From: Flagellimonas yonaguniensis
GTDB lineage: Bacteria > Bacteroidota > Bacteroidia > Flavobacteriales > Flavobacteriaceae
Assembly (NCBI RefSeq): GCF_029193885.1
Contig: NZ_JARFVB010000001.1
Coordinates: forward strand, 682,001-746,000
Direction: 5' to 3'
DNA: 64,000 nt
The position numbers and the translations under genes are program-made. The notes below the pieces were generated by a model that was not told where the DNA came from, searched no databases, and saw only the letters and a program-made list of their open reading frames with translations. This document shows positions 43,083 through 52,340 of this stretch, piece by piece. The stretch's first letter is position 1. Each line of letters begins with the position of its first letter.

Positions 43083-45986
43083 TTAAAAAGTGTATTTAAG
43101 ACCTAGGCTAAATGTTCTGCCTAGTGTATAGGATCGGACTACATCAGTAATGGTCTCCCTTTGTGGGGCGTCTGGCCCTAGGCGCACATCCCTGTCATCA
43201 GAGAAGGCCTCCAGTTCAGCTCTACTTTCTGAAGTCAAATATTCAATGGTCTGCTCGATTTTAGGATTGAGCAAGTTTTGACCGGAAAGTGAAACTTGGA
43301 AGTTTTGCCCAAATTGCTTGCTGATTTTTGAGTTCAATACCACAAACCCTTTTTCCAGGATGGCATCATTGTAACGGGTGTCCCAGTCTTCTTGTGCACG
43401 GGCAAAACCCATCGCGAAAATCTTGTCCGAAGCAAAGCTTGCTGAAACGTTAGCTACCCAATCATTGGAAGTTTCTAGGTTTAAACTACTGTTCATAATC
43501 CAATCAGAAGCACCTTGTAAAGGAGCATTTTTATTCGTTCCATAACGGAAGGTCTCAATAATGGCCCCTTCGTCTGTAGTTCTTTCGATCAAATCCTGTT
43601 CGTGCCACATTCTACTCGCATTCAACACCAAGCTTAATGTAGGTCCCATTGGATTACCATCTTCATTGTTCATTTGAGGTGTAATGATGTCTACTTTTGA
43701 TTCAAGCTCAATTCCATAAATAGTAGCTTTATCCCCTGTGTTTCTAAAAGTGAACAAAGCACCATCGGAACCACGTGCACGTACTTTGTTGATAGGGTCC
43801 TCGATGTTTTTATAGAACAAGGATGCGGAAATCAACTGGCCTCTTGTAGGGAAGAATTCCCATTTAAGGTCGAAATTGTTGGAAAATGATGCCTCAAGAG
43901 CAAATTCGCCAACAGTACCAAATACTTGCTGTCCTGTTGGAGAGATATAGCGGAAAGGTGCAATTTCCTTAAATTCGGGAAGCGTGATACTACGGCTAGC
44001 AGCAAAGCGCAAAGCATGTTCATCATTTAAGGAATACTTGACGTTCAAACTTGGATATACATTGGAATAATCACGGGAAATAGTTCCAACATCACCACCA
44101 GGGGCATTGGTCACATCATAGTTAACAACGATTTCATCTTGCTGAAACCTAAGTCCGGCATTGAAATTCCATTTTCCAAAACCAACGTTGAAAAGAGCAA
44201 ATCCTGCCATGGATTCGTACTCACCTGTATATTCATCCTTTACTTCCCCATCTTCATTGTTTTGGAAAGAAAGGATTTCCAAAATATTATTGTTGAAATT
44301 GGCATCGGTAAAAATTTGATCCAATTCATCCAAAGATGTAGAGCTAGGTCTATTATCGTCTACATTGGAAACACCATAGAAACTAGATTCAAAATCCCTG
44401 GTCTTTTTCCTGTAGTTAACTCCAAGGTCGATGTAAAACCTTTTGTTTTCTTCATCGATGATTTTAAGTCTGTCCTTGATAAGGCCATTGTATTCCTCAT
44501 CATCAATGATTTGTGAAAGCTTTCTGGATTCGAAAGCACTGTTCTCATAAAGGAAAGCCTCAACAGGGTCAGTTGTAAAGTTGATAATATTACGAATCCT
44601 GTTGGGCTCATCGGCATTAAGTCTGTTGTAGCTCACTGCCCAGTCCAGTACATTTTTCTCGCCAAATTTATGGTTACCAATCAACTGGGTAACGAACAAA
44701 CGGGTCTGCTTGGTATTCTGATCTCTCAAAAAGTCAGAGAAGTTTCCCAATGTTTCTTCCTGAATATTACCAAATCCATTTCTACCCGCTTCGGACACCA
44801 CATCTTTTAATGTGTTTACAAAAAGGGTCACGGATTTAACAATGTTTTTGTCATCTTGGTAGGTAAGGTCCAACATGGCATTGTTGATGTGCTCCGTTTC
44901 CCATTGTTGAAAGTCTGTAATGGAATCCGTAACAGTAACTTGGTCATAAACCAAAAACTCGCCAGGACTATAATATTTATGGGATTTTGAGTTTGACAAT
45001 GTACCAAACACCTTGAACTTGTTGTCGAAAAAGGATTTTCCACCACTAATATTGACACCCATGTTCATTGGGGTATCCACTGTGCTGGCATCCCAAGATT
45101 GATTGGTTATCTGGCTTAAAATGTCAATATCAGTATCATAAAAACCCAATGAAGTGTCCTCGTAGTTGGCTGATACTTTGTATCCTTCACCATCAGAACC
45201 GTCGCCAACGGCATTCGTGTTGGCTCCAATGGAAACACCAACTTCCAATTCCCCAGTGCCAGAAAGTTCTCGGGAGGCAATATTTATATTACCTGAAGCT
45301 TGGTCTGCAGAAGTGGCAGCAGAGTAGGTTTTACTAATGCTCACATTTTGAATTACCCTGGTTGGAAACAAGCCAAGGTCTATGTTCTTTTTCTCAATGT
45401 CATCAGATGGGATAGGAAGGCCGTTAAAAGTAGTGGTCAAATATCTGTCACCAAGACCACGAACAAAAACATCTCCAGAAGCTTCACTTTCCGTAACGCC
45501 GGAAATTTTTGTGGCCGCTGATTTAACGTCGGAGATACCCAGGTTCCCCAATTCTACTGCTCCGATACTTTCCTTGATTTCTATTGCTCGTTTTTGGTCG
45601 AGAAGAAGTGCGGTTTCCGAATCTTTTCTGGCAACGGTCGTTACCACAACTTCATCCAGTGCCATCCCTTGCCCTGCGCTCATAGGAACATCCACGCTGG
45701 TTACTTTTCCAGCTTCAACTACTATATTCGGTATCTCCACGGTCTCATACCCCAAATAGCTGTAAACTATTGTGTAGGTGCCCGGTGCAACCCCGGAAAT
45801 CTCATAAAGACCATCAAAATCGGAAGTTGTTCCTATTGTTGTGCCTTTAATGACCACATTGGCAAATGCAAGCGGTTCATTATTGTATTCTTGGTCGGTA
45901 AGTTTACCGACGATGCTACCCGTGGACTGTTGGGCGCTGACCAGTGATGTTGCCGCCAAGGCAAAAATCATTAAAAAATATTTCAT
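43083..45986 (-). CDS. TonB-dependent receptor with carboxypeptidase-like N-terminal domain
   Basis: The 967-residue receptor has a signal peptide (FALAATSLVSAQ), a carboxypeptidase regulatory-like domain (SIVGKLTDQEYNNEPLAFAN to about residue 110), a plug with a modified TonB-region (GQGMALDEVVVTTVARKDSE) and a 22-strand barrel ending GRTFSLGLKYTF. The ATG at 45986 gives the signal peptide. It is followed by the triplicated lipoprotein and is divergent from the PhoB/PhoR-type pair. The 11-bp TGTTA ladder lies immediately upstream. Phosphate or phosphorylated-compound uptake is an inference from that setting only. Confidence 0.92.
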   Translation of the reverse strand: MKYFLMIFALAATSLVSAQQSTGSIVGKLTDQEYNNEPLAFANVVIKGTTIGTTSDFDGLYEISGVAPGTYTIVYSYLGYETVEIPNIVVEAGKVTSVDVPMSAGQGMALDEVVVTTVARKDSETALLLDQKRAIEIKESIGAVELGNLGISDVKSAATKISGVTESEASGDVFVRGLGDRYLTTTFNGLPIPSDDIEKKNIDLGLFPTRVIQNVSISKTYSAATSADQASGNINIASRELSGTGELEVGVSIGANTNAVGDGSDGEGYKVSANYEDTSLGFYDTDIDILSQITNQSWDASTVDTPMNMGVNISGGKSFFDNKFKVFGTLSNSKSHKYYSPGEFLVYDQVTVTDSITDFQQWETEHINNAMLDLTYQDDKNIVKSVTLFVNTLKDVVSEAGRNGFGNIQEETLGNFSDFLRDQNTKQTRLFVTQLIGNHKFGEKNVLDWAVSYNRLNADEPNRIRNIINFTTDPVEAFLYENSAFESRKLSQIIDDEEYNGLIKDRLKIIDEENKRFYIDLGVNYRKKTRDFESSFYGVSNVDDNRPSSTSLDELDQIFTDANFNNNILEILSFQNNEDGEVKDEYTGEYESMAGFALFNVGFGKWNFNAGLRFQQDEIVVNYDVTNAPGGDVGTISRDYSNVYPSLNVKYSLNDEHALRFAASRSITLPEFKEIAPFRYISPTGQQVFGTVGEFALEASFSNNFDLKWEFFPTRGQLISASLFYKNIEDPINKVRARGSDGALFTFRNTGDKATIYGIELESKVDIITPQMNNEDGNPMGPTLSLVLNASRMWHEQDLIERTTDEGAIIETFRYGTNKNAPLQGASDWIMNSSLNLETSNDWVANVSASFASDKIFAMGFARAQEDWDTRYNDAILEKGFVVLNSKISKQFGQNFQVSLSGQNLLNPKIEQTIEYLTSESRAELEAFSDDRDVRLGPDAPQRETITDVVRSYTLGRTFSLGLKYTF

Positions 45987-46023
45987 TATCAGGTATATAT
46001 TTGGCGCAAAGAACGCCACAGGT

Positions 46024-46083
46024 TGTAAAAGCCGTGTTAGTTGTATGTTAAGAGTTTATTTCAGTTCTGTTACAATAATGTTA
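46024..46083 (-). promoter_or_regulatory. Pho-box-like ladder of 11-bp repeats between receptor and phoB
   Basis: TGTTA occurs at 46035-46039, 46046-46050, 46068-46072 and 46079-46083, with TGTAA at 46024-46028. All are in a single 11-bp register; only the 46057 step is poor. Read on the minus strand the unit is TAACA, close to the TTAACA unit of Bacillus PhoP sites, which also repeat every 11 bp. It lies 38-97 nt upstream of the receptor start and about 80 nt from phoB, so it could serve both. Confidence 0.6.
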
Positions 46084-46130
46084 CTAGATTAAATGAATGT
46101 TAAGCGTTAATCCCGTAAGTGTATTATCTT

Positions 46131-46138
46131 TACATTTG
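46131..46138 (+). promoter_or_regulatory. -7 box upstream of phoB-like gene
   Basis: TACATTTG matches TAnnTTTG and lies 26 nt before the ATG at 46165. Confidence 0.45.
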
Positions 46139-46164
46139 GGCGATTAACACAGAAATACCATCCC

Positions 46165-46851
46165 ATGAAAAACAAGGACATTAAGATTCTATTGGTAGAC
46201 GATGAACCTGATATTCTGGAAATTATAAGCTACAACCTCTCTTCCGAAGGCTACGAAGTATTCACGGCAAAAAATGGAGCGGAAGGTGTGGCCAAAGCCA
46301 AAAAGAAGAGCCCACATCTTATCATTATGGATGTGATGATGCCAGAAATGGATGGTATCGAAGCATGTGAAATGATTAGAAATACCCCTGGATTGGACAA
46401 TACTATAATTGCCTTTTTGACAGCTCGAGGTGAAGATTATTCACAAGTGGCAGGATTCGATGCCGGAGCTGACGATTACATTACTAAACCCATTAAGCCA
46501 AAAGTTCTGGTCAGTAAAGTGAAAGCTTTGCTGAGAAGGTTGAAGGACGATAAAAAAGAAGTGGAGGATATTGTCAAGGTCGGGGACATCGTCATTAACC
46601 GTGAGGAGTATAAAATCGTGAACGATGGCGAGGAGATGGTATTGCCCAGAAAGGAATTTGAACTATTGTCCCTATTGACTTCCAAGCCCAACAAGGTTTT
46701 CAAGCGGGAAGTGATTCTGGACAAAGTTTGGGGTAACGAAGTGGTTGTTGGTGGTAGAACCATTGATGTCCACATTAGAAAATTACGTGAAAAAATCGGA
46801 GACCACCACTTTAAAACCGTTAAGGGCGTGGGGTATAAGTTTGTGCTTTAA
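46165..46851 (+). CDS. PhoB/OmpR-type response regulator
   Basis: The 228-residue regulator has a receiver domain with DDE (Asp12, Asp13), phosphoacceptor Asp56 in LIIMDVMMPEMDG, Thr in AFLTARGED and Lys in DDYITKPIKP, followed by a winged-helix DNA-binding domain (LPRKEFELLSLLTSKPNKVF, GGRTIDVHIRKLREKIG). The next gene is its kinase; the stop and start share one base. The pair is typical of PhoB-PhoR in Bacteroidota, and the adjacent 11-bp repeats agree, but other OmpR-type roles remain possible. Confidence 0.9.
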   Translation: MKNKDIKILLVDDEPDILEIISYNLSSEGYEVFTAKNGAEGVAKAKKKSPHLIIMDVMMPEMDGIEACEMIRNTPGLDNTIIAFLTARGEDYSQVAGFDAGADDYITKPIKPKVLVSKVKALLRRLKDDKKEVEDIVKVGDIVINREEYKIVNDGEEMVLPRKEFELLSLLTSKPNKVFKREVILDKVWGNEVVVGGRTIDVHIRKLREKIGDHHFKTVKGVGYKFVL

Positions 46852-47954
46852 TGGCCATTAAACTAAAGAAATCATACAAATTTGCACTACGGTCTTCTTT
46901 GGTTATTACCATTTTGATCACGGCGGTATTTGTAGGGTTTCACATGGATGTGGACCATATGGATTGGCCACATACCCTGCTTTTTGCCCTGATATGTTTT
47001 ACCATTTGCTTCGCCATTATCCAGATTCGGGTGGAGCGCTTCATATATAGGCGAATCAAAAGGATTTATGATGATGTCTCCCTCTTGGAGTCTTCATCTT
47101 TTTCCTCCAAGCCCGTGACCACGGATATGAGAACTTTGGTGGAGGAAATTGAAAAATTTGCCGAAGGGAAGAAGATAGAGATCGATACCCTGAAAATACG
47201 GGAAGAATATCGAAAGGATTTCTTGGGAAACGTATCACACGAATTAAAAACACCGCTCTTTACAGTGCAAGGTTACATCCTTACCCTACTGGATGGTGCC
47301 ATGAAGGACAAAAAACTTCGAAAAAAATATCTGCAACGTGCCAATAAAGGGGTGGAGCGCCTTATTTATATTGTAAAGGACCTTGACTTGATCACCAAAC
47401 TTGAAGCCGGCGAATTAAAGTTGGAACGGGAGGACTTTGATATCATTGAGCTCATCCAAAACACCTTTGAGCTTTTGGAGATGAAGGCTGCTAAAAAGGA
47501 AATCTCCCTCACTTTTGATATGGAGTATCCCAATCCAGTTTATGTCAATGGTGATAAGGAGAAAATACAGCAAGTCATAAGTAACCTATTGGTTAACTCC
47601 ATTAAATACGGTTTGCCAAAAGGAACCACCGAGGTAAGTGTGGAAAATCTTATCAAGAACAAAGTGATTGTCCGGGTTACGGATAATGGCGGAGGAATTC
47701 AAAAACAGCACATTCCACGTCTTTTTGAACGTTTTTATCGTGTGGACCAAAGTGGAAGCCGGAACGAAGGAGGCTCAGGCCTTGGACTATCCATTGTGAA
47801 ACATATCGTAGAGGCCCACGGCGAAAAAATCTATGTGGAAAGTGAGGTCGATGTAGGTTCCGAGTTTTCCTTTACATTGGAAAAAGCTTCCACACCACCG
47901 GTTTCGGAGAAAACTTCGAACAAGGAGACAAAATCCACCCTGGATTCAAATTGA
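46851..47954 (+). CDS. PhoR-type sensor histidine kinase
   Basis: The 367-residue kinase has two N-terminal helices (about 11-30 and 41-60) separated by only about 10 residues, so there is no periplasmic sensing domain, as in PhoR. HisKA has the motif FLGNVSHELKTPLFTVQGYI (His130), and HATPase has DNGGGIQKQHIPRLFERFY and EGGSGLGLSIVKHIVEAHG. Sensing may go through another protein. Its last 41 codons overlap the convergent glycosyltransferase by 124 bp; the tail after FTLEKAS is likely dispensable. Confidence 0.9.
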   Translation: MAIKLKKSYKFALRSSLVITILITAVFVGFHMDVDHMDWPHTLLFALICFTICFAIIQIRVERFIYRRIKRIYDDVSLLESSSFSSKPVTTDMRTLVEEIEKFAEGKKIEIDTLKIREEYRKDFLGNVSHELKTPLFTVQGYILTLLDGAMKDKKLRKKYLQRANKGVERLIYIVKDLDLITKLEAGELKLEREDFDIIELIQNTFELLEMKAAKKEISLTFDMEYPNPVYVNGDKEKIQQVISNLLVNSIKYGLPKGTTEVSVENLIKNKVIVRVTDNGGGIQKQHIPRLFERFYRVDQSGSRNEGGSGLGLSIVKHIVEAHGEKIYVESEVDVGSEFSFTLEKASTPPVSEKTSNKETKSTLDSN

Positions 47955-48970
47955 GTTAATCCATCAAAGTCCTTTATTTTGAATAAATCTTGTACTTTGA
48001 AGTCTTCCTGCGAGCTATAAGGTACTAGACCTTGTTTTTGCATCCGTTTGGCCAGATACTCCTGTTCGTATTGACCTGGTGTTGGGATGAAAAATGCTTT
48101 TTTCTCAAGTTTGGCCAGGTCCATGACAGTGGTGTATCCCGATCTACAAAGGACTTTTTCACTTTGGTTCAAGGCCTTTTCCAATTCGTTGGACTTCATA
48201 AAGTTGTAATGCAGGATTTTTCCTTTTGACGTCTGGATTTCTTCCTGGACCTGTTCATCCTCGATTTTGCCCTTCACAAAAAGAATGTTTCCTTCAAACT
48301 CCTGTAATTCCTCCAATAACTTTTCCTCCAGCATGGTCCGTTGTGGTTCAGGACCGGAGAGCAAAACCATCAAATCATTGATAATTGGCGTTTCTTTTTT
48401 TTCAAATCGGCTCAAAGGGCCTAAATAAGCAATGTCCAATTTGGATTTTTTCAAATGTCCCAGTTTTCCCGTCAAATTCGGTTTTTCTTTCACATCGGGA
48501 ACCCAACAGGCATCAAACTTTTTTATGATTTTTTGATGTGCTTTGGAGCTCATCCAAGTCGTGTTGCCCGAAAGTACGTTGAGTTGATGGGTAATGAACA
48601 CGCAAGGCACCTTTTTGTAGTAGGCACCCAATCGATTGTCGGAAATGATTCCGTCCAGTCCATGCTCTTTGACCAAACGCTTCACGGCTTTCTTTTCCTT
48701 CGCAATGGCTTTGAGCACCTTGGGGGAATCCCAGATCATTTTTATTTTGAAATTCCTTCCCTTTTCGGCATAAGAAATCTTGTAAGAAGGCAATTCAAAA
48801 GCAGGTAATTCCGGAAACTCTTTTTTGAGCAAGGATAGGGCCACCCCATCTGATGCAATAAACGGTTGGTGTCCGTGCCGCAATAATTCATGAATTATGG
48901 GGATGCACCTAGTGGAATGTCCCAGCCCCCAGTTCAATGGGGCGACCAGAATACGTTTGGAAGAATTCAT
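47831..48970 (-). CDS. MurG-like glycosyltransferase family protein
   Basis: The 379-residue protein begins RILVAPLNWGLGHSTRCIPI, a two-Rossmann glycosyltransferase opening, and ends with the nucleotide-sugar segment KVLCRSGYTTVMDLAKLEKKA and IPTPGQYEQEYLA, typical of GT28/MurG-like proteins of unknown acceptor. The C-terminal ~40 residues (DFVSLFEVFSETGGVEAFSN and beyond) lie entirely within the convergent overlap with the PhoR-type gene and probably add little. Confidence 0.85.
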   Translation of the reverse strand: MNSSKRILVAPLNWGLGHSTRCIPIIHELLRHGHQPFIASDGVALSLLKKEFPELPAFELPSYKISYAEKGRNFKIKMIWDSPKVLKAIAKEKKAVKRLVKEHGLDGIISDNRLGAYYKKVPCVFITHQLNVLSGNTTWMSSKAHQKIIKKFDACWVPDVKEKPNLTGKLGHLKKSKLDIAYLGPLSRFEKKETPIINDLMVLLSGPEPQRTMLEEKLLEELQEFEGNILFVKGKIEDEQVQEEIQTSKGKILHYNFMKSNELEKALNQSEKVLCRSGYTTVMDLAKLEKKAFFIPTPGQYEQEYLAKRMQKQGLVPYSSQEDFKVQDLFKIKDFDGLTQFESRVDFVSLFEVFSETGGVEAFSNVKENSEPTSTSLST

Positions 48971-49011
48971 AACAACAAAAGAACAAAATGCGATTTGCTT
49001 TTAGATTTCCT

Positions 49012-49019
49012 TAGTTTTG
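49012..49019 (+). promoter_or_regulatory. -7 box upstream of trmB
   Basis: TAGTTTTG matches TAnnTTTG and lies 35 nt before the GTG start at 49055, supporting that start over longer frames. Confidence 0.4.
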
Positions 49020-49054
49020 CCAAATCATTAATTTTTTGCTCAATCAATAGTAAA

Positions 49055-49723
49055 GTGGGAAGTAAGAACAAGCTCAAAAGGTTCAAAGACAACGAAACAT
49101 TTGCAAATGTGATCCAGCCTACACGGGAGGATGTTTTGGAAGGATTCAAGTATAAGGGCAACTGGGCCTCTTTTTTTGGAAATGATAATCCCATAGTATT
49201 GGAGCTAGGTTGTGGCAAGGGGGAGTATACTGTTGGGCTTGCACAAATTAATCCAGACAAAAACCATATCGGAATTGATATAAAGGGAGCACGGTTTTGG
49301 CGAGGTGCAAAAACAGCACTGGAGGAAAAATTGGACAACGTAGCTTTTTTGCGAACCCAGATTGAATTGGTCGATCATCTTTTTGGTAAAGGAGAGGTCA
49401 GTGAAATTTGGATCACATTTCCCGATCCACAGATAAAGTACAAACGAACCAAGCACCGAATGACGAATCCCGTATTTTTGGAGCGTTACAAAAAAATCCT
49501 CAAGCCCGGCGGGTTGATCAATCTAAAGACCGATAGTGAGTACATGCATGGCTATACCTTGGGGCTTTTACAGGGTTTGGGACATGAAATTTTATACGCC
49601 AATCACGATGTGTACAAAAATGAAGGAGCTCCTTCAGAAGTTCTCGAAATTCAGACTTTCTATGAAAATCAGTATCTTGAAAACGGAAAACCAATTACCT
49701 ACATCCAATTTAGGATCAACTAA
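49055..49723 (+). CDS. trmB: tRNA (guanine-N7)-methyltransferase
   Basis: TrmB makes m7G46 in tRNA. The 222-residue protein has the SAM site VLELGCGKGEYTVGLAQINP, the HIGIDIKGARFWRGAK block, and the substrate loop IWITFPDPQIKYKRTKHRMT. A GTG start at 49055 gives the family start VGSKNKLKRFKDNETF; the longer open frame from 48890 runs antisense through the 5' end of the glycosyltransferase gene and lacks similarity. It is followed after 3 nt by the LysE gene. Confidence 0.93.
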   Translation: MGSKNKLKRFKDNETFANVIQPTREDVLEGFKYKGNWASFFGNDNPIVLELGCGKGEYTVGLAQINPDKNHIGIDIKGARFWRGAKTALEEKLDNVAFLRTQIELVDHLFGKGEVSEIWITFPDPQIKYKRTKHRMTNPVFLERYKKILKPGGLINLKTDSEYMHGYTLGLLQGLGHEILYANHDVYKNEGAPSEVLEIQTFYENQYLENGKPITYIQFRIN

Positions 49724-49726
49724 CCA

Positions 49727-50356
49727 ATGACCCACGTACTCATTCTCTTTTTCGCCACATTCTCCGCAGCCTTTATGGCTACCGTGCCACCAGGTTTGCT
49801 CAATATGAATGCAGCCAAAGTTAGTGTGGAAAAAGGGAAATTAAATGGAGTGATCTTTAGTTTGGGTGTTTCCAGCACCATTATGGTGCAGGCATACATT
49901 GCGGTATATATTTCCAAGTTTTTACATCGAAATCCAGAAGTGGTCGACGTATTGTTCAAGATTGCTGTGGCTGTCTTTGCCTTTTTTGCGATTTATTTTT
50001 TCATGATGGCCAAGCGGAATAAAAAACAAACCATCAAGGAAGTCAACTTGAGCAAGAAAAACAGTTTTTTCAAAGGGGTTTTGTTGGCCGCCCTCAATTT
50101 ATTGACCATTCCCTATTACAGTGGTTTGAATGCCATGTGGAATGAGGCCGGTTGGATAAAGTTTGAAGCCAAGGACATTACCACTTTTGTAGTGGCGGCA
50201 GGGGCAGGTACCTTCTCCGTTTTGTATCTCTACACCTTTTATTTTGATAAGTTGGAAACGAAGAGCGACCGTTTTTCCAAAAACTCCAACTATATTTTGA
50301 GCGCTTTGATGTTCTTGTTACTGATTATTACCCTGATTCGAATTATGTACCGCTAA
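49727..50356 (+). CDS. LysE-family transporter
   Basis: The 209-residue membrane protein has six helices and the N-terminal FSAAFMATVPPGLLNMNAAKV, which resembles the GxxxGP-type motif of LysE/RhtB amino-acid exporters. A pair of variant residues leaves the substrate open. It sits 3 nt after trmB and 1 nt before the alkyltransferase-like gene, so the three are cotranscribed. Confidence 0.85.
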   Translation: MTHVLILFFATFSAAFMATVPPGLLNMNAAKVSVEKGKLNGVIFSLGVSSTIMVQAYIAVYISKFLHRNPEVVDVLFKIAVAVFAFFAIYFFMMAKRNKKQTIKEVNLSKKNSFFKGVLLAALNLLTIPYYSGLNAMWNEAGWIKFEAKDITTFVVAAGAGTFSVLYLYTFYFDKLETKSDRFSKNSNYILSALMFLLLIITLIRIMYR

Positions 50357-50357
50357 G

Positions 50358-50678
50358 ATGGAGAAAAACTTCTTTGACAAAGTGTACGAAGTGGCCAAAC
50401 AGATTCCGTATGGCAGAGTGACATCTTACGGTGCCATTGCCAAATATTTGGGGGCAGCCCGAAGTGCCCGAATGGTAGGTTGGGCCATGAACAATTCCTT
50501 GGCCAAGGAAGTCCCTGCACATCGTGTGGTCAACCGGGTGGGTGTGCTGACGGGCAAGCATCATTTTGATGGTTCCAACATCATGCAACAGCTTCTCGAA
50601 AATGAAGGTATCCCCGTCAAGGGTAACCAGATTGTTGATTTCCAGAAATATTTTTGGGACCCAGCCGTGGAACTTTGA
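50358..50678 (+). CDS. Alkyltransferase-like (ATL) protein, MGMT family
   Basis: The 106-residue protein matches the DNA-binding domain of O6-alkylguanine-DNA alkyltransferase: IPYGRVTSYGAIAKYLGAAR and RMVGWAMNNSL. The active-site motif is PAHRV, with Ala54 in place of the alkyl-accepting Cys of PCHRV. This is the ATL pattern: such proteins bind O6-alkylguanine and flag it for nucleotide excision repair instead of removing the alkyl group themselves. It is coupled to the LysE gene. Confidence 0.93.
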   Translation: MEKNFFDKVYEVAKQIPYGRVTSYGAIAKYLGAARSARMVGWAMNNSLAKEVPAHRVVNRVGVLTGKHHFDGSNIMQQLLENEGIPVKGNQIVDFQKYFWDPAVEL

Positions 50679-52340
50679 TCAATACCCTGGCGGATGCAGT
50701 TCATCAAAAGAGGTGTTGTCCTGAAATGCTTTTGCCAACAATAGAATACTTTCCTCATCGTACAAATTGCCCACAAATGTCATGCTGGTAGGGTGACTTT
50801 TATCATCCAGACCCGTAGGAACCGAAATTACCGGGTGTCCGGTCAGGTTCGTGGCCATTAATTGGCTATTGCCGAAGGTGGGGGAAATCAAAACATCGTA
50901 ATCCTTCATCAAATCGTGCATTTTTTGGATGAGCAGCTGTCGCTGTCTGTTGGCCTGAATATACTCCACCGCGGGAATGAATCTACTTTGTCTTAGGGAG
51001 TTGGCCCGGGAACGTTGACTTTGTTCCACCATCATATCCACATCTCTTGAACGAACAAGTTCATCGAAAAAAGCTCCTGCTTCCGCTCTCAAGATAATAT
51101 CGAAACCACGATAGGGTACATCTTTGGGCATTTCCACTGCGGTGGGTTCAATACCCATTTCCTCTAGGGATTTGAGTGCATTTCTGAGATTGTCGCCAGT
51201 TAAGGTGGTATCCTTTTCAATGTCTTTTTTCAAATAGGCTACCCTAAGGTTTTTGATGTTCTTTTTCCAGTTCACACCAAATGGAAGGTCAACGGTGGTC
51301 AGGTCATTTTTGTCTCTTCCCTGAATGGCCTCAAAAACAATGGCACAGTCCTCTGCATTTCGTCCCAACGGACCTACTTTGTCCATGGACCAGCTCAGGC
51401 TCATTACCCCATGGCGACTTACTCTACCATAAGTTGGGCGTAGACCGGTAACCCCGTTTCGTGTGCTTGGTGAAGTTATGGATCCCAAGGTTTCCGTACC
51501 CAAAGCAAATGGCACAAGGCCTGCTGATGTTGCCGAACCTGACCCTGCCGAGGAACCACTGGCTCCTTGCGTGGTGTCCCACGGATTTTTTGTTTTCCCC
51601 CCGAACCACACATCGCCTCGGGCCAGAGCCCCGGATACCAATTTGGCCACTAAAATGGCTCCCGAATCCTCAAGTTTTTTAACAACGGTTGCAGTTTCAT
51701 TGATTACCTGGTCTTTGTATGGAAGAGCTCCCCAAGTGGTGGGGTATCCTGGAACCGCCATCAAATCCTTGGTGCCGTAGGGAATACCATGCAGAATGCC
51801 ACGGTATTTTCCATTTTTGATGTCTTCGTCGGCTCGTTTCGCCTGTTCCAATGCCAAGCTATCGGTAATGGTGATGCTGCATTGCAATAGAGGTTGATAT
51901 TTTTTGAGTCTGGCCAAGAAGAATTTCGTCAGCTCTGTGGAAGTGATTTTCTGGTTTTTAATGAGTGAGGCCAATTGAGGAATCGTGTAAAAGGCCAATA
52001 AATCGTATGGTTCCGGTATTTCTACATTGTTTGGAATGTCCCACTCAGTGCCATTCTGTTGCTCGGTCATGGTAAAGCCAAATGGAGTTGGGTCAAAACG
52101 GACGGCAGGGAAAACATTGTTTCCCAAGGGGTATTTACGTAATGAATCAAAGCCACTACGATTTCGTTTTAAATAGGGATAAAGGGTGTCAATGTCTTTA
52201 TTGGCAAAATGAAGTCCAATCAATTTTTCTGACTTTTTCACATCTCGCTTTGTGAAAGAATTTTTATTGGTGGAACATGCGAGCCATGTCAACGATATAA
52301 ACAATAGGACAAATTGAAGGATTCTGGTTTTTGGCAGCAT
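50679..52340 (-). CDS. Amidase lipoprotein (amidase signature family)
   Basis: The 553-residue protein has a lipoprotein signal (LLFISLTWLAC) and the amidase-signature core with catalytic Lys in GIPYGTKDLMAVPG and the Ser pair in TTQGASGSSAGSGSATSAGL. It hydrolyses amide bonds of unknown substrates in the periplasm or on the cell surface. The ATG at 52340 gives the signal peptide; an upstream TTG in the same frame is less likely. It stops directly beside the stop of the ATL gene. Confidence 0.88.
   Translation of the reverse strand: MLPKTRILQFVLLFISLTWLACSTNKNSFTKRDVKKSEKLIGLHFANKDIDTLYPYLKRNRSGFDSLRKYPLGNNVFPAVRFDPTPFGFTMTEQQNGTEWDIPNNVEIPEPYDLLAFYTIPQLASLIKNQKITSTELTKFFLARLKKYQPLLQCSITITDSLALEQAKRADEDIKNGKYRGILHGIPYGTKDLMAVPGYPTTWGALPYKDQVINETATVVKKLEDSGAILVAKLVSGALARGDVWFGGKTKNPWDTTQGASGSSAGSGSATSAGLVPFALGTETLGSITSPSTRNGVTGLRPTYGRVSRHGVMSLSWSMDKVGPLGRNAEDCAIVFEAIQGRDKNDLTTVDLPFGVNWKKNIKNLRVAYLKKDIEKDTTLTGDNLRNALKSLEEMGIEPTAVEMPKDVPYRGFDIILRAEAGAFFDELVRSRDVDMMVEQSQRSRANSLRQSRFIPAVEYIQANRQRQLLIQKMHDLMKDYDVLISPTFGNSQLMATNLTGHPVISVPTGLDDKSHPTSMTFVGNLYDEESILLLAKAFQDNTSFDELHPPGY

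Noticed and set aside
48890..49054. Longer form of trmB starting at 48890
   Set aside because: The first 27 codons lie antisense to the glycosyltransferase gene and the extension is not TrmB-like. GTG at 49055 gives the family start.
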